A program made the position numbers and the translations under genes. Below are positions 37,401 through 51,700 of a stretch of 64,000 nt of DNA, in pieces (the first letter of the stretch is position 1; each line of letters starts with the position of its first letter). Under the pieces are notes generated by a model. That model ran no database searches. It was given only the letters and a program-made list of their open reading frames with translations, and was not told the origin of the DNA. The DNA comes from Theobroma cacao (taxonomy: Eukaryota > Streptophyta > Magnoliopsida > Malvales > Malvaceae). The DNA lies in NCBI RefSeq assembly GCF_000208745.1, contig NC_030853.1, positions 16,772,241 to 16,836,240 of the forward strand, given 5' to 3'.

Positions 37401-37977
37401 CAAAACCCCTGGTTGATTCTGTTGCATCCCAAAACTCTGGCACCCAAGCAAGAAGCCATTTGTACTCAGTTGGTGGTTTCTGGGAAGAATTTCGGAATAT
37501 TCAGGTGCAGGAGACAATTGTGTATAGTTTTGGTTGTGCAGCACACTTAAAGCTTCATCACCACATCCTCTTACGGTATCTGTGTATAACATGCAAATAT
37601 TGTTGGTAGTTTAGTTTGACAAAATGGGTGTTCCAAATAATTATAACTAAGAATTAGTTTTCAATATATTTGTCATTTCAGGTTAGGCACTTCTCTTTAC
37701 TAAGCAGAACAAACTTTCATCATAGCAAGCAACAAAAAGATAAAGCAGAATAATGTAGAATTAATAGTAAGAACTCACTGATACCTAATTGTTGCAAGCT
37801 GTAGTTTTTCAAATTGAAATTCTGGGGTGCCCCAATCTGTCTCAGCTTTCCAACCCACTGATTATAGTTAAGCACAGGCCAATTTCCATCCCCAGCTTGT
37901 GGCAGATGCTGGCCCTGGAGAGAGTTGTCTAGCTCAAATAGACTGTGGATCCCGTCTTCAACTTCGTTACCAGGCAT
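31441..37977 (-). CDS. Dentin-sialophosphoprotein-like nuclear-type protein, nine exons, 1657 aa
   Basis: Exons on the minus strand are 37977-37779, 37579-35747, 35667-35258, 35184-35099, 34863-33046, 32831-32783, 32681-32434, 32257-32150 and 31663-31441. All introns are GT-AG and the joined length (4974 nt) is an exact multiple of three. The start MPGNEVED is chosen because it is the first ATG and is the opening I recall for this plant family; an upstream in-frame GTG at 37995 is not used. The protein is Ser/Gln-rich and mostly low complexity, with a Gln-rich segment (LQDLQRQQQLQQFG) near residue 220, a basic RPKKRK segment before a FELLPW motif, and a more ordered C-terminal part with a predicted helical stretch (exons 7-8). 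Arabidopsis AT5G07940, AT5G07970 and AT5G07980 are the relatives I recall. They have, I believe, been reported with SYD-type SWI/SNF remodellers, but I cannot verify this here. Confidence 0.92.
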
Positions 37978-38833
37978 TAAAAATCCACCCACCACTATTT
38001 TGTAGCTATATGCTTTTGCACACTATAAGTGTATCCATATATAAGATCATCACAGCTCAACCACCTTATTCTACAGAAAAGTCTCACCAAATTCCCACTA
38101 CTCCGCTCTTCAAGATATCATCCTAGACCATGACATTAGTAGACAAATAAGAATAAGAAACAATCCCAGCTAATAGCCCAAAAAAAGCCACTTATTTAGT
38201 TCATTTTCAGCTGCTTTAGCGCCATTTTTTCTTCTATGACATGCATTGTGATTTCAAAAAAAAAAGCATAGTAAAAGTACATAGCATGTAATGCAAAGAA
38301 TTATGCAAAAATATCATGCAAAAAAACACAAATACACAGAAAAAATCAAATGCCAAATACAAAAACAAGGCTCCAAAAAACTTACAATTTCCACCGACTT
38401 TCTTAGCAACCAAACTAAGCAAAATAAATAATAAATAAATTTGTTAACAATTTGTGAATTCTCCACAAATTTAAAACCTTTTCCAAGAAACAAGAAACAA
38501 AACCCACAAAAAACCTGAAATGAAAAGTTTATACACACCAAAACTTAAATTCAACCAAAATTTAAACCAATATTACCACATCAACTAAATGCATCCAAAA
38601 AATAATCAAATTTAGGGCACAACCCAAATTCCCCATAGTGAACTAAACCCCAAATTTCCACACTAAAAAAACCCTAAAAATTCAAATAAATACAAAAAAT
38701 ACAAACTTTAAGCTGCCTTCAACATAATTAAGAACCAAAACGAAAAGGAAATTATCACTTAAATTAGTGAACTCTAAGCTAAATTAACAACACCACCAAA
38801 AAAATGAAGCTGAAAAATAAATAAAATTACCAT

Positions 38834-39130
38834 AAAAAACCAAAAGCTTCAGACAAAAAGGAACTTAAGCTTTTGATCTGAGCCCCAAGCCTAAGAGCCT
38901 TTCTTTAGGGTTCTTCAAGAGAAGCTAAAAAACGGCGAGTCGTTTTTTTTTTTTTATTAAAAAGTTTAACTGTAATTAACGAGGCTAAGCTTGATTAGAG
39001 AAAGAAGAAGCAAAGTTCAAAACAACGGGAAAGTTTAACTTAAAACGACGGCGGAAACTCTCTCGCTCTCTCTGAAAATCTTTTCCTTCTTTTTTATTTC
39101 TCTCTCAAGAATTGGATTTTCAGACCGGGA
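38834..39130 (-). promoter_or_regulatory. Likely 5' untranslated exon and start region of the dentin-sialophosphoprotein-like gene
   Basis: Upstream of the coding start the minus strand shows a CT/GA-rich leader (39060-38930: GAGAGAGCGAGAGAG, then TTCTTGAAGAACCCTAAAG). It ends at a plausible donor, ATG|GTAATT, near 38833. That would leave a 5' leader intron of roughly 0.8 kb. The matching acceptor, probably just upstream of 37977, is ambiguous. No TATA box is obvious. Confidence 0.45.
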
Positions 39131-39299
39131 AGCGAAGATAAAGGGATCGAACCAGTGTCATAATACAAAATTAAAAAATTAAAATTAATAAAAAAAAAAA
39201 GTAAATTGTTTTTCCTTTTACCTTTTTTTAAAGAAGAAAGGAAAAAAAACTAGGTTCGCCTCCAAAGGAGAGGTTTGGAGTTAGGTTCGGAAGTAAGGG

Positions 39300-42200
39300 A
39301 GTTCTAATGTACTACTCGGCTGGAGATGAAGGGATGTTTGGGAGCGTAGGATGGGAATTGGACAGTGGAGATTAGAGGAGATTGCGTTTAAGAGTAGGAA
39401 AAAAAGAGGGTGGGATGAGCGGATTTCACGCGCTTTTGAGCACGCGTGGATTTGGTGTCTCTTGCTGTGTTTTTTTTTTCTGCTTCTTCTTCTTTTGTGT
39501 TTTTTGAGTTACTTTTTGGAGGCTTTTGGGGAGTTGGGGTTTTTAACTTAAAAATTTAAAAGAAAAAGGAAAAGAGTTGGAGATTTTTGTCTGTTTTTTA
39601 TGGTATTTCTGTGTATGAATTTGGGTTTTATTTATTTTCCCGCCGCCAGTTTTAGCAAATCCAGTAAGAGAGAAAGAGAGATCACAAAAAGGGGTGTTTC
39701 TTTTTTTTATCTTCTCCCCTCATTGCATGTTGGGAATAAATGAGAATTATTCTTTTTTAGTTTTTTACAAGTTTGAGTCAAATTTTTTTCTTCTCGATCC
39801 AAGACATACACAAACACACTCTGGCTTGACCCTCACTAAACACATTCTTAAAACCCCATACACATGAAGTGCCTCACACCCAACCTTAAAAAACATCAAA
39901 GACAAAAGCAAGTTCCTTAAATTAAACCGGGTCTTTCAATGTGTTGCAATAATTGAGGATTTGAAGTTGTCAAATGGGAGAATGAAAAGGAATTGTTGTT
40001 TTGGTGGTGGCTTCAATTCATGGAAAAGGGCTGCCAGTCGGACGGATTATGCATCCAATGATTGTACTTTTTTCGGACATAAGACATAAAGATGCTACCA
40101 TTATTGATTTTCCGTATCTGTGTAAGATTGAAACATTTCTTAGATTCATATCTTGGTTAAATGACTTTTGTCTTTAAATTTTGTATATATATATATATCA
40201 AATTATAATAATTAGGAATAAAGGTGAAAGTAAAGATTTTAGATTCATATTGTAGGTTTCTTTTTTTTATAAAATTTATTTGGGCATAATGTTTTAAACT
40301 TATTTTGTTAATCAACCATTAATAATAAGAACTTATTTGATTCAAAATAAAAATATAAAAATTTAATTAAACATAATAAAAATATAATATTTTAAAACAA
40401 ATTTTTTTAAATAATTCAAAATTTAGTTGAGATATTATGTTAATTATTTTATCTATATCACTAACCACGAGTTTATTAGATCCCGCTAGAGAGGTAAATT
40501 TGCGAAGTATTTATCTTAACGTGCTTTGTTTTATTTTTCAATGAACCCAAGAGTTATAAAAGCCTTGAGGAAAGCTGGAAAAGTAAAAGTTCATAACTTG
40601 ATATGAATAAGTTATGCGTATGGTTTTCTTATTTAAATTAATACCTGATTAGGTTTTGGGAAGGATTTGAATAAGAGAGCTAAAATATTTGTTATTTAAA
40701 TTCGATTATATTTTAATAGAATTTTGATGGGTATTCTAACAAAACTCGTTCAAACCTGCTTAATGATTTCTTTTTTGTTTTTGTAGTAATTTCGTTGATG
40801 AATTAAAGGACTACTATACTACGTAAGAAACGAATTATTATTAATTGTTATCAATGAGTTCATTTTATAAAATTTAGTAAAATTTTACTATTGTTATTCA
40901 TTTTTTGTGTAATGTTATAGTTGTTTTCCTTTTCTTAATAATCGAGTTGAATTTGAATTTTTGAATCGGATATTCATAAAAATGATCGGTTCTAATAATT
41001 AACGGTTATCAATTAGATTCTAATAAACTTCGGTTGATAGGATTAAAAATTCAAACGGTTTCAATATCGATTTGTACCTTATAAATTTCAATTTCGGATA
41101 CTCCAAAATAAGTGATGGGAAGAGCTTTCAAACTGGAGTTCTTAATTCTGCCATTCCTATGTCAAAGAGAGAGGAGCAGAGCTATCAAATCTAAGCTCTT
41201 GTAATTGGGAAACAGTATTCCATAGACACAATAACAATTTATGTAATTATTTCAAACTTTGAAAATATTTATATTTTGCAATTTATATGTAAGGCATAAT
41301 TGGAATAAACAAACTAAGACACCCTAGCATTTTCACATAATAAGGTAGCAAAAGCAACGAAGCAGTTAAACCATTAATTTTGTATGCCTATATTCATATA
41401 GTTCAAAGTAGTACTATGACAATTTTCCTCACTGCAACATGTTGACAATCTATTGCTTGGTTAAGTAGAATTTATCAAACTCTTATCCAAAATGTGCCAA
41501 ATAAATTCCCCTATTAAAAATTATTTGATGACAGAAAGGAAAATAAAAAAAAACCCCCCCAAATCTAAACTTTTAGAAGAAAAGTTAATTTTGGAGGTGA
41601 CATTCTTTCACCCTTTTGTGCATATACCAGAATCTACCTCAAAGGGGATGTAATGGGAATAAATACCATACAAAGATGACATATGCTCCAAATCTCAGAA
41701 GCTACTTTTTTATAATATAAATAAATAAATAAGTCATTCTCAAGACTTGCACTGAAAATCAAGTGAGGGAAAGCAGAGAAAAGATGGGGTGAGATGCTTT
41801 GGCCTTTGGAGCTCTAAGATTTGACTCCAAGTCATAGTTGAAAGGGACAGAGAGTGGGGAAGAGAGGGCACACGCTTTAAAGGTGATACTGATATATACA
41901 TTGACCCAAAAAATTAAAAAAAAAAAAGAAAAGAAAGTCCTCCTGATCTCTCCTCCAAGAAAATGTTGAAAGACTTGAGACTTTAATTAAAAGATACAAG
42001 ACATTGTCACCTCATCTCACCCTCACATCCATTTCCTATACCAAATTTTAGAAATAATTAGACCCTCAAATTGTTTCCTCCAGGAAGGCCATGCATCGTA
42101 AAATTATACTCGTATATATCTCACAAGATATACAGCTATCTAAATATTTAATTTAATAATACGTATCTATGAGTTTGAAATTCGAGTATTCAAGACTCAT

Positions 42201-42744
42201 TGTGTTGGGACTTGGAACTTTTTAAGTATACGAAGCAACCTTCTTACATATCATTTTTCTGATAAAAAAGAATTTTATATTTATCATAAAAATGTAAGAT
42301 TATGTATGTAATTTTTCCCTAGGACCAAAGGGTACTACTATCTTTTTTATGGTATTGTTTATTAGATAAAATTAAGATCAAATTTTTAAACATTACGAGA
42401 TAACAACTATTAAGAAGATTAACTTGTTAACAATATTGGCGTGTGTGTGTGAGAAGAAGAATTAATTAGTCTTTATTCAAACTCATTAATAGATTGGTTC
42501 AAGGGTGGGTTGACAATAATTATGAATTCAATATAACACATTCTTCCAATAAATATCCTAATATGCCCAATTGCAATATTTTGTTACAAAAAAAAAAAAA
42601 AATAGAGAATTCCTTCTCACCTGATTACTTGGGGTCTAACATTAAACTGCCTTGAAAAATATTAATGGATTGGGGATGTACAATTACAGATATTCTTCTA
42701 TCAATATAACAAGAGATTATTGACTTGGCCCCCGTTTAAATGAA
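39300..42744. other. Intergenic region without recognisable gene
   Basis: The first 350 bp are the GC-richer upstream region of the preceding gene, with CACGCGCTTTTGAGCACGCG at about 39428. Further on it is AT-rich with homopolymer tracts (for example A-runs at 41919 and 42587). A phrase near 40960-41100 with GATCGGTTCTAATAATTAACGG resembles worn transposon termini. No open frame here matches a known family. Confidence 0.55.
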
Positions 42745-45700
42745 TTACTGTCTTAACCAAACTTGATAATCTGATCCTTTATCAATAAACTTTTGCCAGC
42801 TCCCACCCAACTGATTTTCCTTCGAAGGGTTCAAATCAAAATGCATTAGTTTCATCACTAAGGTATCACCAACCTGTGCAACATAACCTTCATTATTCGC
42901 ATGGTATATCTTAACAGAGCTTCGGCAATGGATCCCAGCCCGTCTTCTAGCTTCTACTAATTCAGTTAATACATCACGGATGCCAAATTCATAGAAGTGG
43001 TTATAAAATATTACAGGCTGCAATATTACATTCAAAACGAATTCAACCAGTGCATGACAAAAGTAAAGTATGAAATTTTTTATCAGCCATTAATAGACAT
43101 TCAAAAAATCTAGATAAGGCAAAAAAAAAAAAAAATTTGTAAAACCCAATTGAGACTATGATAAATTTGAAGACGAATAATGCATATAATCATCAGGAAA
43201 TATCTTGGTATCACACCAAAGCAGAGACATTCTTCGGGAATTTCTTTTTCCAGTTGTGTGTGTCTGTGTATAGAATGATTAAGCAACTTCAGTGACAGAG
43301 AGCTTACTGTTCCAGGATGGGTCAGGATGTATGCATATCCCTGTGTAAGCTTACCACGGGGAATGGCCAGTGACCCTAAAATAAAACGTAATGTTAGATA
43401 TTTATCTCTGTTGATAAGTTAAACATGACCAAGAGAATTGATGGAATATTATAATTAGCAAATAGGCAAATCTCATAACTAGATGCATTAAGTGATATAG
43501 ATTGAGAAGTGATTATGTGCTCTAAGCTTTTTCAATGAATCTAGAACATGATCATATCCTTGTAACAGATCAAAAGTTTATGAACTGAACTGATTGTTAG
43601 ATGTATAGAGTAAGGCCAATAATCTAGCTTGGCTTGAAGTGGATTGAAGATTGCTGAAATATTCTAATTGAAAGTCACACTTAAAAAATTTCAGAGAGAA
43701 GTTAAGATATATAACATCGTAAGCTTCAACATGATCATAAAGCACAAAATTTCATTCACTCTTGCATATGTTCTTTAAAGCTAAATTCCTGTTCTTTTAA
43801 TAAGTTGACTGTGCTCTATTTTAGTGGACCAGAGTGAAAAGAAAGCTACTTTAACCCTCAAAGTGACAAACGAAAGGTATGCAATCTTACAAGTTACAAG
43901 GAAGTTTTAGCTCCAAGATTAAAGAAGTTATGCGACACTCAGGAAACATGGTACTGCTCTGAGTGCTTGTATGTTTGGTTATTTTTCTATATATATGTAT
44001 GTATGTGTGTACGCACACGCGTGTTAGCATATAAGACAGAGAGGAAGAGAGTACCTGGGTTGATCCTGTATCATGGTTCTCTAAAAATGTAACAGTACGT
44101 GAAGGCCAACATCCCATCACTTCTGTTAGTTTCCCTTGAGGATCTATCAATCTCCAGTATTGGTTATGTAAAGCAGAGTGGAGTATCCCCTGCAATGGCA
44201 AAATATTTTTGTCTGCAGTTGGAGGAAGCATGCAGCTATTTGACAGCAATTTCTCCACATGGCTTATACTGGACATGATATGGCTATCAGAAACATGTGG
44301 CAGACTATATTTCAGATAAATGGATCACAATAATCCGGTGGAAATCGTAATGATAATAGAAAGTAACATTTTTCAATATGAAAAAATTGTAATTAAGGAA
44401 ATGGAACCCTGGCAACACAGATATCTCATTAATGAATCAATCTCCATGTTTTTACTTGCATCTTAGCTTCTATATATCAGATACAAAAAATTCTTCACCC
44501 ATATATGGTCATGCACATTAACAATTCAAGAAAAATGCACAAGACATGTACAAATGCAGAGGGGACCATACTAGACAGTAGCACGCTTGTGAGAGACAGA
44601 GAGTGAATTCCTGCACGATTTCATTGACACTTTATGCATTCTTATTTCCCCAGTCTTGTCTTAAGGATGTGAGATTCCCTAGAAAAAAAATGCTGGCTTA
44701 TACTCAGAATTACCTTTGTCGTGACATCAAAAGCTGAGGAAGTATCACCAGTGGCATTGATCCAGTTGATTATCCATTGCCGATGAGCATCTAGGCATGT
44801 TAACAAAGTTCCAAATATCATGTAGGGTAATTCTACACAATGATAAAAAGAAAAATTGGCATTTCCATGCAGTCACCTGGACCTAGAGACACAAAACATG
44901 ATTAAGAGAGGCTTTCTGATTTAAAGTGGAATTATATTATGCATCCCAAAAGGCGAGCCAGAAGTAAATTATATTATATAACCAGGTTTCAGTTAATTCA
45001 AGGGCCAAGTAGACTCAAGCATTCAAAAAATTTCTGTAATAAATATGACCATTATTAACATCATTCAAAGGTCATTTTAATGGTTGACAAGAACTTTTCA
45101 AAAACCCCAAAATCAGATTTAGTTCAATAAAAATTTCAAAACTCACTGAAGCCAAACCAATCAAAGAAGTTTTAACTTCGAAAATAGTCACTAACACAAA
45201 ACGATATACTCTAATGAGTTTTAACTTTAGGAAAACTGGAGTTTGCTATCATCCAAAATCTTCAAACACAAGATCAGTTGACTATTTTTCAAGCATAATG
45301 TATAGTATTAAGTGATTACCTTGATTGTAACACAAGTTACCCTGTTCATAAACCAAACTGTCCCAATATTCTCCTATTGCAAATGCAAAATTTGAAGCTT
45401 CTATATATTCTTTCACAAATATACCGGAGAAGCCTCTGCAAACAAGAAAAAAGAGTCTTAAATGCTGCTAACATGTGGCATCATCCATAATATACTTCAA
45501 ATGTTTTGCCTTCTTTTTCTACCTTTCAGAGTCTCATTAACCATCTGTAAAAGTTTATGTTCTTATTATTCTTTTAAGTTGTTGACAATGGACACACTAT
45601 ATTGTGATATTGTCGGTGAAGCAGAGCATAGTTGATTATTTTGGAATGCATTACCACATTGTAGGTTGCTTTCCAGATGTTAGTTTTATGCACAACTTTA

Positions 45701-48700
45701 GAATTTTTAGAAACCATTCTTACACGGACTTTCAATAAAGTCACTGCAATGATTTGTCAGCCCTTACTTGGTTGATGGCTTCCGAGTCTAATTAAGGCAG
45801 CTATCATCCAAATATTCAAACCTAATACATTGCATGTATCAACCTTTTCTCTTTCTGGAATATGTAAATAATCTTACATATATGCGTAATATGCTTGCAT
45901 GGATAAGAGTACTACAACTTTATCTGAAATCAGGCTATTCAATTTCTTAGATTATTGAGAGTAATGTTACAAGAAATTGTGAGAAGTGATTCATTAATTA
46001 TTTCTACATTAATCATTAATAAAGATCAATTTAATATGACTACAGCACTGCATTGGTAGAATCACATTTTTGTGTTCATACGTTCCCCAGACCCACGGTT
46101 TACCATCACATATAGATATCAAAACATCCATTATTAAAGTAATAGAGAAGTTAATGACTCTTGAACATAGGTTTATATACCCTGAAAGTTTGTGAACCAG
46201 AAGCATAGACATTGACCAGCCATCCTCTCCCACATAAATAGCTTGGAAGAAATCCCGACCCAAGAGCAATTTAAATTCTTTTTTCTCTTGGAATATCTAC
46301 CATTTTTTTTTTTGACATCCTCTCCACATCACAAGAGTGCAGGAAATTCCTAGAAAGAAGAAATCTAATTTATTTTTCTCTTGTCATGTCTACCATAGTT
46401 TTTGTTTGAATTGTCAAAGTATGTATGCAAGATGAAATAATAGCACTTGCACCCAAAAAAAAAAAAGAAAGACATATAAGAAAAAAGGAAGACAATAGAA
46501 ACACCTTCACCTCACAAAGTCAAGCTGCCACCCGTCAAAACCAATCTCATTACGAAGCCAGTTCAACCATTCCTTTATATCTCCTCGTACAAAGTCCTGG
46601 GAATGATCAATGTTTGGTGCCGCGTGGAAGATATCACCTAAACACAAAACTAAATCAGTTAAATTTAAGGGAATTCCTATTTTTCATTTAATATCCAGAA
46701 ATAACATGCCAACTCATTCAACGGATAATGTCTGATATAGTGAGTCAGCAATTTGTCAAGAGGTCATTGCTCCAGTTAACAAATTTTAGATCAGTTCCCA
46801 GTCGCCAGTGAACTTTTGCTAAATGATTGCATAAAGTCTAGTTTGATAATTAATCTCAGTCATCTCTCTCTCTCTCTTTCTCTCTCTAATTTTCTTATCC
46901 AGAAAAATGTTCAAAACAAGATTTCAAGGCACCCAGGAAAAGGTTCCCTTCTGGTTCAATTCAAAAACATACTCTTTAACCTTCACAAAAGCCCCAATTC
47001 CACATAGCACATAAAGAAGAATAGCCTCAAATTGAGAACTATTTAACCACATTTTCCGGGTTATGATCTACAGCTGATACTCTACATTAATGATTACACG
47101 TCTTCTTCAGTACACTAGAAAAAAATTATATCATATGCAGACCACTTGAAGGATTTCCATGGCCCTGAAACTTTGGATCATCACAAACAATCGCTTCAGA
47201 CCCCCATGCAAGCTTGCCACCAAAGATATTCCAGACACCATTTGGGCTCTGAAATGAGCAAAATATCATTTAACTAGACCCCTGCAACTGACTCATTAAG
47301 TTCATGCCACAGTTTCAGCCACGGCACAAGATCTGTAAATGTCATAGTAAGAAGTTTATACTTCTTCTGTATTTATGTAATTCAACTGCACAAAGAAAAG
47401 GTTTACCAGCCAATATTAATCTCATTCATGGTAGTTAAGATTGCATGGGATGTATGGATTAATAACAACCAAAAATTAAATTGAATTTCCAGTATTTGAG
47501 TTTAAAATAATCAAAGAAGCAAAAGGACATATGTAGCAACAAATAATCAGATTTTCTTGAAAAACTAAAGAATCCAAAATAATTCATTTTGGTCTTTTGG
47601 TCTTACTTAGTTTGAAATCAAGGGACAGTAAATTAGTTTTAGGAAAAATACACCTATCTGAGATTACTGATCCCAGTTTGCAGCACATGTTGAATACCTC
47701 TTTGTTTGAGCCAATTTTATATAGAAAATACAGCCACAAAGAGCATTGTTGAGACTTAAAAAAGCAATTATGAAACTTCTGAAAAGCCCAAAACAGGGGA
47801 AAAAGCCACTCGGAGGGGTGCGGGGGGGAGCCAACCTGTTTATGTGCACAACGATGGTTAAGGACAACATCTCCCAATGCCTGCATACATAGGCAACACA
47901 ATTTAAGGTTCAGTTCACCATAGGCAATAACTAACAAACAGTCTAAAACAAGATGGCATCTGCACTATATGAATATACGATTTGCTCAAATAACACTTGT
48001 ATCTGTTCGGAATACTTTGTTTTTACCCACATTGATGTGCAATTTCTGAATAATGCACATTACTAGATAGAGAAATTTTATTCCAAGAGTTTGCGGAAAG
48101 GAGTCCCAAAAGTTAACCACTAAAGCTTACTATTTGTAAGCTCCACATACCAGATGGTCCTGAGAATGCATTTCCTCGATACAAGATTTCAGTTCTTCCA
48201 CAGATCCATATGAGGAGTTCCAGTTGTAAAGGTCAGAAGGCATATAACCTGCATGTTATTCCATATAACTTATTGACACTGTGTTAAACAATAAAAAAGG
48301 CGTGGACAGAACATCTTTGGATTTTTTTTTTTTAAAGAAGTGTGGAACCATGTCTAACAACCACAAACACATTAATGGGTGTGATATTTGAACTACTGGT
48401 CAAATCAAATTAGTAGAAAAACTAAATCCTACTTTGGTTGATTTCGTAGGATCACAATGCATGACACTATCCTCCATGCCAGAACAACCGCATGCACAAC
48501 AACATGTCATTTAAAATGACAACTTAATCTATAAAAATTAAAAGAATGATATTTCATAAGAACCCTAATTCTTATGCCAAACAAGAAAAAGGTAGATGAA
48601 ACTATTGGAAATTTACCTTGAGGTGCAACAGATTGTGTTGGTGGTGGGAACCATACTGCAGTCATCCCACATTGAGATAAATCAGCAGCTTTAAGAGCTA

Positions 48701-51700
48701 GCTCCTGGTACCACTGCCTTCTCCAACTTTCCCCATTGAAACCTTGAAACTTGAAGATCAACAAATAAGACGTATGAATATTAAAAGGTTAAACAATATA
48801 CTGATATCTGCTTATAACGAATACTTTTATCCGTTTCATTATTGATCAATGATAAACTCACCTAAACCTAAGTCAACTAAGCATGCATAAGTTCATTAAG
48901 TAAAATAAATTAAACATATTCCTACAAAGTGTACAATAAAAATCAGACATGAAAATAAGATTAGAGTTATCTTCAACGCCCAGTGAAAATATGATTGGAA
49001 TAAACAAATGAGGTTATAGGCAAGAACAGATTCCAGGTGAAATGGAAAATTCTCTAGATTCCTTAAAAAAAAAATGAAAATACGTCAAAGAACCAAAATT
49101 CGAAAGGGAAAACTTTTTTCCACTATGTATAGTTTAAGGAAAGGAAGAAACAGGATATCATATGGTGTAAGCCTGATTGAGGAGCAATTAATATAAGTTA
49201 AATTTAATTTTTATCTTCTGCAGCATTTAAAGGCACAAATCAGTTATTCCATCCGTTAGAAGGGAGTAATTGCAGCGAATGGATCCATACTACCATAACT
49301 TAGTATTACAAAAAAGTATAATGCACCCTCTAATAAACAAATTCAAGATCTATGCCATTTTTGTTCTAGGAAAGAAGCGAAAGAATTAACTTGCACAAAG
49401 CCTAAAAATGGTCCTTTACAGGAGTGGCAAGCAGACTACCATTGACTGCTAAAAATAACCATACAAACAGGTTAAAATCCTATATCAGCCAACTAAAATC
49501 ATTTCATTTTCCTGGCATGATAGACATTTAACCAGGGTATATATATTTAATAAATATCTATACCTTAAGTTAAAACCATGAAACCTCAGTTAATCAATGC
49601 CATTAGGTATCAAATCAATAGCAAGTGAAATGCACCATCAATTTACCAAGCAATGGATGACAATATTTATACTCACCACAATTTCCCTTCCTGTTCCAGT
49701 TCCTGGCTCTGCATTGAGTTTCACATGCTACTGCACGTTAGATATGAACCTTCTTCTACAAAGTTATTTTGGGAATAATAATAAAAGACACATATTAGAG
49801 AAAAGAAAACTAACCTAATTTTGTTTGTTCTGGAATCCTCTGCCATTTAATTGTCTTTCGCTGAAGTGCCCGTTCCAAAGCCTTCCGTTTCTTCTCTAGT
49901 ACTTCTTTCTCAATTACATGTTCAATAAGCATATCACCTTCTTTTAGCTTTTCTTGAGCAATGGACCAAACTTCATCAGGTTCGCAATTGCAAAGATTTA
50001 AAATTTGTATTCAAGGCTTCAGACATATTGGTCTTTCTAGGTGGAAACTTGGGATGGATGCTTCGTATCCTTCTTGCAATCCACTGAGGTATCTCCCTAC
50101 AAGGACCATCACTCAGAAGTTTCAATTTTTGTGAATCATCATCAGTCAAAAGGTCTATCCTCCCACCATTAACAATATAGATGGCTTCTTCATCCTCTTC
50201 ATGACTTAGTCTTCCCTTTAACAATAATGACTCTGCCATCTCTGCTCTCTGTCTCCACATCTTTAAAGCACTTTCTGATGTCCTCAGTGATCTCTGTAGG
50301 GCTTCACATCTTCTCATGTAGGCGTTGTCTCTCAAACGTGTTGTATCTTTGGCAGCATAAATGGCAGCCTTGATGCTTTCCAACTCAGTCTTAAAAGCCT
50401 TGGACACAGCCTTCTTTCTTTCTGCTGCTTCTTTCTTTATTTTCTCCAATAAAGACCTAATCTCTTCTCCATGTTCAAGAGCCTTTTTCTTACTCAACTC
50501 TTGGAATTCAAGCAATGCCTTCTCAGCATTACTGGCTCGGAGGTCGGCTGCATTTGCTTGTACTTGGGCCTGTTGCAACTCCAATTTCAACCTATCAACC
50601 TCACTTCTTGAAAGCAATAATTGATATTCTAAATCACTGACAGCACCTTGTAACTTAACATTCTCAGACTAAACAGAAGCAATAGCATCAATGGGATTTA
50701 TACCATCAGTGAATGCAGCTACAGCTTTTGTAGCCTGGTCCCCAGCCTTTTCTACCACATCAAGGGCCTTTATTGTAGCATCTTTTGACTGCTCAACAAT
50801 TGACAGTATAGTACCTTCGGTTGCATTCCTTATTTGTTCTTGAATTTGATAAGCTGACTCAGTAGCCAAAGTTTCTGCAGCTGAAACCCTCAGCTGGGCA
50901 TCTTCTAATATGTGAGATGTAGCCTGTTGGAAAGCAATCTCTGCTAACTTTTCAACTTGTACTGCAAGTTCAACAGCATCTTGTTTTGCAAGAGCCAACT
51001 TAGATTCCAGGGAAAATTTCTCTTCCAGTGACTCCTTTAGCTTCTGATGGAACAGAGACTTGGCTGACTACGGTTCTGAAATAGCCACTTCCTTGTCGTG
51101 CAAAATGGCAGCCACATATTCCTGCTGTTTAGCTTCAGAATGAGAAAACTCTTCAAGCAATTGATCTCTTTCTTTCTCAATGGCTTCTTGTTTGGCTTGA
51201 GCCTCAGAAAGAGCCCTTCTGATGTCCATCAACTCATCTTCTCTCATTTTCAAAATTTCATATCTCCCTGACAAATAATTATCCTCATCATCAGCCACAT
51301 CTGCAAAAGTGTCACTGGAACCATCCTGTCACATAAATTCCACAGTTATCAACCATTTTACAACTTCTCAGCACAACACTAACTCAAATTTTGCCTTAAT
51401 TTATTTCTCTAAATGAAAATAAAAGGGAAAGTTACAAACTACAACATCAACAAGAGTCACCTAAGACTACCAACTTAGTAAAATCTTAATTCCACTAGTA
51501 CTATCAAGGTAAACTTCTAGTAAAAATTCTGGGAATCTTTCATTATTTAAATACATCATCCGTAATCAACCTATCAATTTTTCTGCAAAAGACCTAATTA
51601 GACGTGAATTGCTAACATGCATAAAATATGCACTGCTCTAAAACCAAAACTAATGACAATAATACAATATGCACCAGCAAACACTCACTATATTTGAGGC

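Noticed and set aside
37978..37995. Upstream extension of the dentin-sialophosphoprotein-like protein by six residues
   Set aside because: The extension would start at GTG. The first ATG, at 37977, gives the MPGNEVED opening I recall for the family.
50361..50624. 87-codon plus-strand frame
   Set aside because: It is a shadow of the coiled-coil exon of the amylase pseudogene on the other strand.
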